Assembly (NCBI GenBank): GCA_035575035.1
Contig: DATLYH010000130.1
Span: 1 to 21,939 of the forward strand
DNA length: 21,939 nucleotides
Direction: 5' to 3'
Origin: DATLYH01 sp035575035
GTDB taxonomy: Bacteria > Planctomycetota > Planctomycetia > Gemmatales > Gemmataceae
Shown: piece by piece, positions 1-7,066 of the stretch
How the letters are laid out: each line of letters begins with the position of its first letter
Position numbering within the stretch: position 1 is the first letter of the stretch
The notes under the pieces: model-generated
What the model was told of the DNA's origin: nothing
Databases searched by the model: none
What the model saw: only the letters and a program-made list of their open reading frames with translations
Position numbers and translations under genes: made by a program

Positions 1-1149
1 GACCAGGCGGCGGTCGAGGTGGAGTTCCATGTTGCCGGTCCCCTTGAACTCCTCAAAGATCACCTCGTCCATCCGCGAGCCGGTGTCGATCAGGGCGGTG
101 GCCAGGATGGTCAGCGACCCCCCCTCCTCGATGTTGCGGGCGGCGCCGAAGAAGCGTTTGGGCTTTTGCATGGCGTTGGAATCGAGGCCGCCGGAGAGGA
201 GCTTGCCGCCGGAGGGGGCCTCGGTGTTGTGGGCCCGGGCCAGGCGGGTGATCGAATCAAGCAGGATGACCACGTCCCGGCCGTCCTCGACCATGCGTTT
301 GGCCTTCTCCAGGGCGATCTCGCTGACGTGGACGTGCTCGGAAGCCGGCTCGTCGAACGTGCTGGCGACCACCTCGACGGTGGGGCCGGCCACGGTACGA
401 AGCATGTCCGTGACCTCCTCGGGCCGTTCGTCAATCAGCAGCACGATGACGTAGCACTCGGGGTGATTGCGCTTAATCGCCAGGGCGATCTTCTGGAGCA
501 GGACGGTCTTGCCGGCCCGCGGCGGCGAGACAATCAGGCCGCGCTGCCCCTTGCCGATCGGCGTGACCAGGTCCACCACGCGGGTGGACAGCTCGTCGGG
601 GTCGGTCTCCAGAACCAGCCGGCTGCTGGGGTGAAGCGGGGTCAGGTCCTCGAAGACGGTGGCCCGGCCCTTCTCCTCGGGCGGCCGGCCGTTGACCAAT
701 TCGACTTGCATCAGGGCGAAGTTTTCCTGTCCCTCGATGGGCAGGCGGATCGGCCCTTCGATGACCAGGCCGGTCCGCAGGCCGAGTCGGCGGATCTGGC
801 TGGGCGAGACGTAAATGTCCTCGGGGGAAGCGAGGTAATTGTGGGCGGCGCTGCGCAGAAACCCGTACCCGTCAGGGAGGACCTCGAGGGTGCCGGACCC
901 GCGCACTACCTCGCCGCGCTCGATCTGACGGCGAACAATGCTGACGATCAGCTGGGCGCGGTTCATGCCGGTGTGCTCGACGATCCCCTCCCGCTCGGCC
1001 AAGGCGATCAGTTTGGGCACGGGCAGGCGGTACAGGTCATCGAGCCGGACAGCCCCACTGGGCAATTCGGTAGTGTCGGTGGCGGACCGGCGGGGGGTCC
1101 GCTTGCGAGTCACATTGCTGGACCCGTCGTCGCTGCGGGCGACGGCCAT
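1..1149 (-). CDS. rho: Transcription termination factor Rho (3' end outside window)
   Basis: Rho is the hexameric RNA helicase that binds C-rich nascent RNA and uses ATP to release RNA polymerase. The 383 visible residues give, in order, a basic N-terminal tail, a Rho_N helical domain (about 33-80), an OB-fold/cold-shock RNA-binding domain (about 84-160) and the RecA-like ATPase core. The Walker A SPPRAGKT is at 208-215, the segment LLDSITRLARAHN at about 297-309, and the Q-loop region DTGSRMDEVIFEEFKGTGN at 356-374. Roughly the last 60-70 residues lie beyond position 1, judged against the usual length of about 420-450. The ATG at 1149 is preceded by GGGAGGAAAG at a good distance. There are no large N-terminal insertions of the kind seen in some actinobacterial Rho proteins. 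Confidence 0.97.
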   Translation of the reverse strand, partial: MAVARSDDGSSNVTRKRTPRRSATDTTELPSGAVRLDDLYRLPVPKLIALAEREGIVEHTGMNRAQLIVSIVRRQIERGEVVRGSGTLEVLPDGYGFLRSAAHNYLASPEDIYVSPSQIRRLGLRTGLVIEGPIRLPIEGQENFALMQVELVNGRPPEEKGRATVFEDLTPLHPSSRLVLETDPDELSTRVVDLVTPIGKGQRGLIVSPPRAGKTVLLQKIALAIKRNHPECYVIVLLIDERPEEVTDMLRTVAGPTVEVVASTFDEPASEHVHVSEIALEKAKRMVEDGRDVVILLDSITRLARAHNTEAPSGGKLLSGGLDSNAMQKPKRFFGAARNIEEGGSLTILATALIDTGSRMDEVIFEEFKGTGNMELHLDRRLV

Positions 1150-1843
1150 GATTCTTTCCTCCCGGTGATTAAGAGTGAGGTTGTTGTTAAACAATTGCCT
1201 CTGCAGTGGTTAGCGGGCCGGACCTGACCCGCCGACCCTTCCCGGCGCGCACCGAGCCAGGAAGGGAAGTTTCTTCCAGGTTTCGTTCCCAAGGGCATGC
1301 GCCACGGGGAGATATAGCGTCCCGCCTGGGAAACCGACGGTGGGGCGTCCGCAGAGTAGGCACAGCGGCCTGTGGTTCGTTGCGGGATTGCTTTCCCCGA
1401 GGGTCGCGCCGGAAAGCACCAGGTGCGCGTAAAAGTGAAACCAACAGGTAGGCCCTTCTTCTTCGGAAGGGCACTCCCCGCTGTTTCATTCTACCATATA
1501 GCAACGCCGTTTCTAGGGGGGAGAGTACCCAGGAACATGGAAAAAGTCAAAAAAGATTAGGCGACCGGCCGGTGCGGGCAATCGGCGCTGGATTTTGCCA
1601 GATAGATTGAGGCGGCAGCTTTCTCTCAGAGCAGCAGAGGAGTAAAATAAAGATGGACGGCCTTATCCGTCCCGATGATTCGTGCTAGACGGTAGGTCGA
1701 TAAAGAATCTGTGTCGTGGGAGGGTCACGCCGAAGTGCTGAGCGGCTGCTCCGTCTCGTCCCGTGGAAGGGTGTCTGCGCGAACGCGGCCCCGGGCCGGG
1801 AATAACTATCGTGGCCGGAACACGACCCAAACGGAGGTTTGCC
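1150..1843. other. Long intergenic region between divergent rho and a small secreted-protein gene
   Basis: This is a 694-bp stretch without a convincing gene. Reading frames over it lack planctomycete-like codon use and have no recognisable product. Visible items are a 7-bp stem with 7-nt loop at 1452-1472 (GCCCTTC / GAAGGGC) and a candidate minus-strand -10 element TAGAAT at 1493-1488 without a good -35. There are also AT-rich patches at 1178-1200 and 1540-1560, a 6-bp hairpin at 1655-1672, and an 11-codon ATG reading frame at 1653-1688 preceded by GAGGAG. If the TAGAAT element is real, rho mRNA would carry a leader of about 330 nt. No promoter for the gene at 1844 could be fixed. Confidence 0.5.
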
Positions 1844-2209
1844 ATGTTCCTCTCCCGCATCCGCCTGCTCCACGGGGGCGGGTTGGCTGCCGTGGCGGCC
1901 CTGCTACTGCTCGCTCGACCGGCCGCGGCCCAAGACTATCCCCGAATACCCCCCGACGCCAAGGGGTATCAAATCGTCCAGATCATGCAGCAGAACGCCC
2001 GGCAAGCCCAGCGGCCCGCGGCGACTGTTGTTGCCGTACCGCGGCGCGGCATGCCGGCGACGTATGAAGTCGCCGTGCCGTCGGAACCTTCCCTGCCCCG
2101 CGTTGTCACCTTGCAGGCGCCCGATGGGACGCTCCGCACCTTTGTCCTGGAAGGGAGCATCCGCACCGCCGAGCCCCGACAGGTGTTGGTGCGCCTGATT
2201 TCCAAGTAG
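1844..2209 (+). CDS. Small exported protein of unknown function
   Basis: The product has 121 residues and I do not recognise its family. The start at ATG 1844 is chosen because GGAGG sits 5 bases upstream and the protein then begins with a good Sec signal peptide: two Arg, a Gly/Ala/Leu-rich core at 11-24, and an Ala-Ala-Ala cleavage site before Gln30. An upstream in-frame start at 1763 would bury this signal and is rejected. The mature part of about 92 residues has no cysteines or membrane segments. It reads as a short all-beta type sequence, with alternating hydrophobic residues in VVAVPRRGMPATYEVAV and in the C-terminal VTLQAPDGTLRTFVLEG segment. It converges with the gene at 2225-2548, only 15 bp away. 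Confidence 0.75.
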   Translation: MFLSRIRLLHGGGLAAVAALLLLARPAAAQDYPRIPPDAKGYQIVQIMQQNARQAQRPAATVVAVPRRGMPATYEVAVPSEPSLPRVVTLQAPDGTLRTFVLEGSIRTAEPRQVLVRLISK

Positions 2210-2224
2210 CGCCTGGGTAGGGAA

Positions 2225-2548
2225 TTACTTCCGGGTCCGGAAATGGACCTTCAGGACGGTCTTGCCGTCCGCTGCCACTTCCAGTTGCACGATGGCCGCA
2301 CCGTCAGGAACGTCATCGTAGCGGCACGGCCGACCGTCCAGCAGCACTTCGGTCTGCGCGGTAATGACGAAGCCATCTGGCTGCTGCCGCGCTACCGCCT
2401 GGGGTGCCGGTTTTTCCGCAAGCCGGACAATCCGCTCTAGAGGGAGTTTCTCGCCGAGGGAGATGGTCCGGCTTTCGGGCCGCGCCAGGCTGAGCGAGGG
2501 GCACAACAGCAGCAGACCAACGACAGACGTCATTGTCAGCCGAGTCAT
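2225..2548 (-). CDS. Small exported protein of unknown function
   Basis: The product has 107 residues from ATG 2548, which has GGAGGA 7 bases upstream. The N-terminus is signal-peptide like (hydrophobic core at about 8-20, probable cleavage after Ala22 in SLSLA). A longer in-frame start near 2671 would add a basic non-signal stretch and is less likely. The mature part carries a LLDGRPCRYDDVPDGA segment and ends in a beta-rich LKVHFRTRK. Similar small secreted proteins occur in planctomycetes, but I cannot name a family or a function. It lies on the same strand as the TPM genes to its right but is separated from them by 366 bp containing a tandem repeat array. Confidence 0.75.
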   Translation of the reverse strand: MTRLTMTSVVGLLLLCPSLSLARPESRTISLGEKLPLERIVRLAEKPAPQAVARQQPDGFVITAQTEVLLDGRPCRYDDVPDGAAIVQLEVAADGKTVLKVHFRTRK

Positions 2549-2914
2549 CCGGCAGTCCTCCACATTTTGTGACGGCCTCGTCTCCTCGCGATGGCTCTCC
2601 CCCCAACGCAACTGAAATGCCGATCTGCAAGCGCGGGGGCACTTCTTGCCCAAGCCCTTTGCAATCAACAACTTTGGCGATCAACAGGTGAAGCAGGGAG
2701 ATCGGTCGGGACAGGGCCGCTTGCCTAATCCGTGGGCAGCGAGTGACGGAACGTAGGCAGAGGAATGATGACTACGACGACAAGCCCCGGAGCGTTAGCG
2801 ACGGGATCTTCCGAGCCCGGAGCGTTAGCGACGGGGTCTTCTGAGCCCGGAGCGTTAGCGACGGGGTCTTCTGAGCCCGGAGCGTTAGCGACGGGGTCTT
2901 CTGAGCCCGGAGCG
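2549..2914. other. Intergenic region holding the 30-bp repeat array
   Basis: The 366 bp between the start of the gene at 2225-2548 and the stop of the TPM gene contain four and a half units of the tandem array described separately. About 230 bp of unremarkable sequence follow, which must hold the promoter of the 2548 gene. Minus-strand TTGATT/TTGATC hexamers occur near 2660-2685, but no convincing -10 partner was found. The array is open in all frames, so the open reading frames crossing it on both strands (Gly-Ala-Leu-Ala-Thr-Gly-Ser type repeats) are not genes. Confidence 0.5.
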
Positions 2915-2932
2915 TTAGCGACGGGATCTTCC
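2782..2932. repeat. Five-unit 30-bp tandem array with the CGGAGCGTTAGCGACGGG core
   Basis: Five copies of a 30-bp unit follow one another in strict register. The core CGGAGCGTTAGCGACGGG starts near 2788, 2818, 2848, 2878 and 2908. The spacer between cores is about 12 bp, (A/G)TCTTC(C/T)GAGCC. Three internal units carry GTCTTCTGAG, while the first and last carry ATCTTCC. The core has short terminal inverted bases (CCG/CGG) and an internal AGCG TT AGCG duplication. This word recurs in planctomycete genomes as an interspersed repeat, from recollection rather than a search. The last unit overlaps the 3' end of the TPM gene and encodes its final residues and stop. Confidence 0.93.
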
Positions 2933-3787
2933 ATCGGGGCGGATGTGCGACTCGCTTGGTTCAGCCTCTTCAGCGGCGAAGTCTCCCTTCGCTTCTGCGG
3001 CGGCGGGTTCACCGGGAACCGCGTCCGATGGGCCGGTTCCCTCCGACGAGACTGCGGGCGGCGTCTCCTCAGCGGCTGGGGCCTTTGGTTGGCCAAAGAG
3101 CATCTGGTGAATCCATAAGCCGCCCGCTGCCCCGAACATGCCGCCAAGCAGGCCGCTCGTCACCCGGGCACTGCTGACCTCCCCCACCGGTCCGGGAGCC
3201 TGGTCCCTGCTGCGGAGCAGGCCGACGACCACCCACACCGCCAGCACAGCGCCGATGATCCCAAGCACCCACGGCCAGACCATCGGCCGGCCCGCCGCGT
3301 CCAGGGTTTCATGGACGAAACTGACGGCGCGGAGCAACTCGCGGTCGGGCTGCTTCTCGAAGCGCCGGCCGGTGAGTCGGTCGCGAAGCTGCTCGGCGTC
3401 CTTCGGGGTGAATCGGTCCTCAGCCACCTCCGGACCCAAAACCACCTCGGCCCGTGGAGGAGACTTCGAAATCCAGACGTAGATGCCCTTGGCGCCCGCT
3501 TCCCGAGCCTGCTTCTGGGCCAGGTCGGCGAAGAAGCGGCCTCGGGCCACGGAGTCCATGCCCTTGAGCTGTTTAGTCTGTTCCGCCGACAGCGGTTTGA
3601 CCGTCTCGATGAGCAGCTCGGTGTGAAAACGGCGGCGGATCTGCTCGATCTGCTCGTTCGCCTTCCGGATCGTTTCCGGCTTGAACAGGCCGGCCCCATC
3701 CCAGACGCCGATCTCCTGGGCCGGCGCTGCCGTGGGGTAAACGAGCAGGACGGTCAGAAGGAGGACATGGCGTGTGATCGGCCTCAT
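2915..3787 (-). CDS. TPM-domain membrane protein with acidic C-terminal tail
   Basis: The product has 290 residues from ATG 3787, with AGGAGGGG upstream. A signal peptide covers 1-24 (cleavage near APAQ). A TPM-type domain spans about 26-165, with the characteristic opening DGAGLFKPETIRKANEQI and the strand ELLIETV. A membrane helix follows at about 170-191, then a second hydrophobic patch at 211-231, and an Ala/Glu/Pro-rich tail. TPM domains (YgcG/TLP18.3 group) are extracytoplasmic and are linked to membrane protein quality control or, in plants, photosystem II repair. No enzymatic role can be assigned here. The gene is a diverged paralogue of its neighbour at 3868-4917 and lies 80 bp after it, probably in one transcript. 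Its last codons (Asp-Gly-Arg-Ser-Arg-Arg, stop) come from the tandem repeat, so the original C-terminus may be lost. Confidence 0.85.
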   Translation of the reverse strand: MRPITRHVLLLTVLLVYPTAAPAQEIGVWDGAGLFKPETIRKANEQIEQIRRRFHTELLIETVKPLSAEQTKQLKGMDSVARGRFFADLAQKQAREAGAKGIYVWISKSPPRAEVVLGPEVAEDRFTPKDAEQLRDRLTGRRFEKQPDRELLRAVSFVHETLDAAGRPMVWPWVLGIIGAVLAVWVVVGLLRSRDQAPGPVGEVSSARVTSGLLGGMFGAAGGLWIHQMLFGQPKAPAAEETPPAVSSEGTGPSDAVPGEPAAAEAKGDFAAEEAEPSESHIRPDGRSRR

Positions 3788-3867
3788 GGCGGTCCCCTCC
3801 TGATCCGTGGTGAGTGGCGCACGGTCAGCGAAGGCGCCTCCGCTTTCTGGCCCTGCGCCACGATCAA

Positions 3868-4917
3868 TCAAAAGTCGCCGCCGCCTCCGAAATCACCGCC
3901 GCCGAAGTCGCCACCCCCAAAATCACCACCGCCTCCGAAATCGCCGCCGCCCAGGTCGTCGCCCCCGAAATCGCCGCCGCCCAGATCGTCGCCCCCGAAA
4001 TCGCCGCCGGCATCGGCCCCGCCGGCATCCTCGCCGAAGTCGCCGCCGGTGCCGGAATAATCGGTGTCTTGCGGTTGGTTGGCGCTGCTGTCACCGGGAG
4101 ACGGTTCGCCGCCGAAGGCAGGGGAGCTGCCGCGGAAGAAGGTGTCGTAAAGCCACATGCCCGCCGCCGCCCCGAACAGCCCGCCCAACAGGCTACTGAA
4201 GAAGCCGCCCCCGCCCCAACCGCCGCCCCCACCCATGCCCGGCCCGCCTCCGCCGCCGCTGAGGGCGCGCACCAGGCCGATGACCAGCCAGATGCCCAGC
4301 ACCACAACCACGCCGATGCACAACCAGCCCATCCAGCCGGACAGGAACGACCGGGGTGCTGCCCCTTCTGCTCTCTCCGGGGCCGGCTTCTCGACGGCGG
4401 CCCGGGACAGGTTCCGCGCCATCGTGTCGCGGACATACTCGACCCCCTTGAGCAGGCCGGCGTCATACCGCTTCTCTCGGAACTCCGCCAGCAGCAGTTC
4501 GGCCAGGCGGTCGCGGTTCTCAAGGGTGAATGCCTTCTGGGCCGTCTCGGTGCCCACCTCGACCTGGACGTGGCCGGGGTGCCGCGTGATTAGCACGTAG
4601 ACGCCGTTCACCTGCCGGTCCTGGGCGCGCTCGCGGGCCCAGCGGTCGAAGATACGGTTGCGGGCCTTGCGGTCGTCGCCGGCCTCTTTCAGTTCCTCAG
4701 CGACTTCCGAAGGAACCTTGTCCACCGTCTCGATCAGCAGCTCCTTCTTGAAGCGGTCCCGGATTTCCTGGATGACCTTGTTGGCCTGGCGGACGGTATC
4801 GGGCTTGAAGAACTCGGCGTCGTCGCGGACCTGGGGCACAGCAGCCGGGGCTGGCCCGACGGCGAGCAGCAGCCCGGCCACGACGGCGAGCAGCATAGGG
4901 CTTCGGAGAGCAAGCAT
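3868..4917 (-). CDS. TPM-domain membrane protein with Gly-Asp-Phe repeat tail
   Basis: The product has 349 residues from ATG 4917, behind AGAGGAAGG. A signal peptide covers 1-26 (Leu/Ala-rich core, APAA end). The TPM domain is at about 30-168 (DDAEFFKPDTVRQANKVI, then ELLIETV), and a membrane helix at about 195-218 (WLCIGVVVVLGIWLVIGLV). A glycine-rich stretch (221-238) and a second hydrophobic patch, FFSSLLGGLFGAAAGMWLY (239-257), follow. The final 60 residues are a low-complexity tail of Gly-Gly-Asp-Phe/Gly-Gly-Asp-Leu repeats. TPM proteins often end in Gly-rich tails, but this one is regularly acidic and Phe-bearing. The two TPM genes share architecture and order, which points to tandem duplication followed by divergence of the tails. 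An upstream in-frame extension to 5124 has no signal character and is rejected. Confidence 0.87.
   Translation of the reverse strand: MLALRSPMLLAVVAGLLLAVGPAPAAVPQVRDDAEFFKPDTVRQANKVIQEIRDRFKKELLIETVDKVPSEVAEELKEAGDDRKARNRIFDRWARERAQDRQVNGVYVLITRHPGHVQVEVGTETAQKAFTLENRDRLAELLLAEFREKRYDAGLLKGVEYVRDTMARNLSRAAVEKPAPERAEGAAPRSFLSGWMGWLCIGVVVVLGIWLVIGLVRALSGGGGGPGMGGGGGWGGGGFFSSLLGGLFGAAAGMWLYDTFFRGSSPAFGGEPSPGDSSANQPQDTDYSGTGGDFGEDAGGADAGGDFGGDDLGGGDFGGDDLGGGDFGGGGDFGGGDFGGGDFGGGGDF
3871..4010 (-). repeat. Coding tandem repeats for the Gly-Asp-Phe tail
   Basis: Within the 3' end of the TPM gene, two near-identical 30-bp units lie at 3937-3966 and 3967-3996, differing at one base, and a third partial unit starts at 3997. 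To their left are shorter 12-18 bp units with the same GAAATC(A/G)CC(G/A)CC words. On the coding strand they specify alternating GGDFGGDDLG and GGGDFGG blocks. Exact period and near-identity suggest recent slippage expansion, so copy number may differ between strains. Confidence 0.8.
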
Positions 4918-5122
4918 GGTCCTTCCTCTGCTCGACAGAGCATTGGGCGTGCCTGGGAAGACAGAGACGCTTCTCTTATCATTATTCGTAAGGTCCGCAG
5001 TTCTGGAAAGGCCCGAGGTTCGGCCGGGTCGCTGTCCAGTTGAGGGGGCCCCCGGCGCGGCGGCCGTTTCTGCTTGTTGGCTAGGGGCGCGGGTGCTAGC
5101 TTCGAGGGCGGAGGGAGATCGC
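4918..5122. promoter_or_regulatory. Divergent promoter region between TPM genes and hslVU
   Basis: This 205-bp gap separates the divergent starts at 4917 (-) and 5123 (+), so it must serve both transcripts unless more distal promoters exist. The only AT-rich patch in very GC-rich surroundings is at about 4974-4992 (TTCTCTTATCATTATTCG), the best place for one or both -10 elements. No convincing -35/-10 pair could be fixed on either strand. No heat-shock CIRCE inverted repeat (TTAGCACTC-type) was seen before hslV. Confidence 0.3.
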
Positions 5123-5656
5123 ATGAAGAAGTTTCATGCTACAACGGTCCTGGGGGTGCGGCACCGCGGCGGCGTCGCCCTGGGCGGTGACGGCCAGGTG
5201 ACCCTGGGCAACGTCGTCATGAAAGCCGACGCCCACAAGATTCGCCGCCTGCACGGCGGCCGGGTCCTGGCCGGCTTCGCCGGCGCCTCGGCCGACGCCT
5301 TCGCGCTCTTGGAGCGCTTCGAGGCGAAGCTGAAGGACTTCCAGGGGAGCGTGCCGCGGGCGGCGACCGAGTTGGCCAAGGACTGGCGCATGGACCGGGC
5401 GCTGCGGCGGCTGGAGGCGATGCTGGTGACGGCCGACCGGGACCACCTGCTCATTGTCAGCGGCACCGGCGACGTGATCCAGCCGACCGACGGGGTGGCG
5501 GCCATCGGCTCCGGCGGCGCCTTGGCCCTGGCAGCGGCCCGAGCCCTGCTCGCCCACACCGACCTCAGCGCCGCTGAAATCGTCCGCGCTGCTTTGGGGA
5601 TCGCCGCCGATCTCTGCATTTACACCAATCGGAACATTGAAGTGGAAGAGTTGTAG
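5123..5656 (+). CDS. hslV: ATP-dependent protease subunit HslV (ClpQ), N-terminal Thr peptidase
   Basis: HslV forms the double-hexamer proteolytic core that degrades unfolded and regulatory proteins fed to it by HslU in the cytoplasm. The 177-residue length is normal. The start at ATG 5123 follows GGAGGGAG. The N-terminus reads Met-Lys-Lys-Phe-His-Ala, then Thr-Thr-Val. By analogy with other HslV proteins the short hexapeptide is removed and Thr7 becomes the catalytic nucleophile. Conserved blocks GGDGQVTLGNVVMK, GFAGASADAF, ELAKDWRMDR, IGSGG and DLCIYTN are all present. hslU follows after 72 bp on the same strand, the usual hslVU arrangement. Confidence 0.97.
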   Translation: MKKFHATTVLGVRHRGGVALGGDGQVTLGNVVMKADAHKIRRLHGGRVLAGFAGASADAFALLERFEAKLKDFQGSVPRAATELAKDWRMDRALRRLEAMLVTADRDHLLIVSGTGDVIQPTDGVAAIGSGGALALAAARALLAHTDLSAAEIVRAALGIAADLCIYTNRNIEVEEL

Positions 5657-5662
5657 GAGCGC

Positions 5663-5713
5663 GTGGTGAGGGGTGAGGGGTGGAGACGTGTCTACCCTTC
5701 GCCCCTCACTACC
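5663..5713. repeat. G-rich palindromic element between hslV and hslU
   Basis: The 72-bp hslV-hslU spacer holds two copies of GTGAGGGG (5666-5673 and 5673-5680) facing the complementary CCCCTCAC at 5702-5709. The RNA could fold with an 8-bp stem and a loop of about 20-28 nt. The right arm ends only 15 bp before the GTG start of hslU, just ahead of its GGAGG. The same GGGGTGAGGGG vocabulary appears in the palindrome at 17576-17624 and, as related words, in the smc insertions. This looks like a dispersed repeat family and not an hslU-specific regulator. Confidence 0.7.
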
Positions 5714-5728
5714 AACGGAGGCAATACC

Positions 5729-7063
5729 GTGGCCGAGTTGACGCCGCGTCAGATCGTGCAGGAGTTGGATCGTTACATCATCGGCCAGGACGCCGCCAAG
5801 CGGGCGGTGGCGGTGGCCATTCGTAATCGCTGGCGCCGCCAGCAGCTGCCCCCGGAGCTGCGTCAGGATGTCATGCCCAAGAACATCATCATGATCGGCC
5901 CGACCGGCGTCGGGAAGACCGAGATCGCCCGCCGGCTGGCGCAGCTGGTCGGCGCCCCGTTCCTCAAGGTTGAGGCGACCAAGTACACCGAGGTCGGCTA
6001 CGTCGGCCGCGATGTCGAGAGCATGATCCGCGACCTGACCGAGGTTGCCGTCGGCATGGTCCGCCAGGAGCAGCGCGCCCGTGTCGAGGCCCAGGCCAAG
6101 GAGCGCGTCACCGAGCGGCTGCTCGACCTGCTGCTGCCCCAGTCGTCCGCCTGGGAGCCGGACAACCCTGAGGAGAACGACCGCCGCCGGCGGACGCGCG
6201 ACAAGATGCGGGCCCGCCTGGAAGCGGGCGAGTTGGAGGACCGCCAGGTCGAGCTGGCGGTCGAGCAGAAGATGATCCCGGTGCAGATCTTCTCCAACAT
6301 CGGCATGGAGCAGATGGATGTTGATTTTCAGAATATGTTCGAGCGGCTGATGCCGCGGCAGTCGCAACAGCGGCAAATGCCGATCCGCGAGGCCCGCCGC
6401 ATCCTCTTGGAACAGGAAACCGAGGCACTCATCGACCGCCATGCCGTTGCCGAGAAGGCGGTGGAGTTGGTCGAGAACCAGGGAATTGTCTTCGTGGACG
6501 AACTGGACAAGGTCTGCGGCCCGGCCGCGACGCACGGCCCCGACGTTTCCCGCCAGGGTGTGCAGCGCGACCTGTTGCCGGTGGTCGAGGGGACCACAGT
6601 CAACACGCGCTACGGCCCCGTGCGGACCGACCACATCCTGTTCATCGCTGCCGGCGCTTTCCATCAGTCGAAGCCGTCCGACCTGATGCCGGAGCTACAG
6701 GGCCGCTTTCCCATCCGCGTCGAGTTGGCCGATCTGGGGCGCGAGGACTTCCTCCGCATCCTCACCGAGCCCAAGCACGCTCTGACCAAGCAGTACGCCG
6801 AACTGCTCGCCACCGAAGGGGTGCAGCTGGAGTTCACCCCTGACGGCATCGAGGCCCTGGCCGACATCGCCTACGAGGTGAACCGCACCGCCCAGAACAT
6901 CGGCGCCCGCCGGCTGCACACCATCCTGGAGCGCGTGCTGGAGGAGGTTAGCTTCGAAGGTCCCGACCTGAAGGAAAAGCGCGTGGTGATCGACGGCACC
7001 TACGTCCGCCGCCGGCTGGCCGACGTCCTGGAGAAGCAGGACCTGACGAAGTTTATCCTGTGA
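5729..7063 (+). CDS. hslU: HslU (ClpY), AAA+ unfoldase of the HslVU protease
   Basis: HslU unfolds substrates and threads them into HslV. The product has 444 residues from GTG 5729, matching the E. coli length of 443. This start is chosen over an upstream in-frame GTG at 5663 because GGAGG lies 8 bases before it and the protein then begins like other HslU (ELTPRQIVQELDRYIIGQ). Walker A GPTGVGKT is at 57-64 and the pore loop GYVG at 90-93. A charged I-domain occupies about 105-235, and the Walker B region IVFVDELDKV lies at about 253-262. The C-terminus DLTKFIL is of the type that docks into HslV pockets. The gene converges with the hydrolase gene, leaving only 3 bp between stop codons, so no terminator fits between them. 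Confidence 0.97.
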   Translation: MAELTPRQIVQELDRYIIGQDAAKRAVAVAIRNRWRRQQLPPELRQDVMPKNIIMIGPTGVGKTEIARRLAQLVGAPFLKVEATKYTEVGYVGRDVESMIRDLTEVAVGMVRQEQRARVEAQAKERVTERLLDLLLPQSSAWEPDNPEENDRRRRTRDKMRARLEAGELEDRQVELAVEQKMIPVQIFSNIGMEQMDVDFQNMFERLMPRQSQQRQMPIREARRILLEQETEALIDRHAVAEKAVELVENQGIVFVDELDKVCGPAATHGPDVSRQGVQRDLLPVVEGTTVNTRYGPVRTDHILFIAAGAFHQSKPSDLMPELQGRFPIRVELADLGREDFLRILTEPKHALTKQYAELLATEGVQLEFTPDGIEALADIAYEVNRTAQNIGARRLHTILERVLEEVSFEGPDLKEKRVVIDGTYVRRRLADVLEKQDLTKFIL

Positions 7064-7066
7064 GGG

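Noticed and set aside
1372..1400. Possible tRNA T-arm (GGTTCGTTGC)
   Set aside because: No matching acceptor, D-arm or anticodon stem could be built around it.
1653..1688. 11-codon leader peptide with GAGGAG upstream
   Set aside because: It is too short and lacks a run of regulatory codons or a terminator/antiterminator pair, so it is indistinguishable from chance.
2782..2932. CRISPR array
   Set aside because: The spacers are about 12 bp and nearly identical, there are only five units, and no cas genes are present. It is an ordinary tandem repeat.
2765..3118. Plus-strand frame with Gly-Ala-Leu-Ala-Thr-Gly-Ser repeats
   Set aside because: The 30-bp array has a period divisible by three and lacks stops in several frames, so open frames arise on both strands. 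The rest of the frame is antisense to the TPM gene.
3868..4070. FG-nucleoporin-like protein linked to planctomycete compartments
   Set aside because: The Gly-Asp-Phe tail is a short low-complexity repeat on a TPM membrane protein, and resemblance to FG repeats is compositional only.
5096..6664. 522-codon antisense open frame over hslV and hslU
   Set aside because: It mirrors two highly conserved genes, is His/Asp/Gly/Leu-rich without motifs, and has no ribosome binding site of note.
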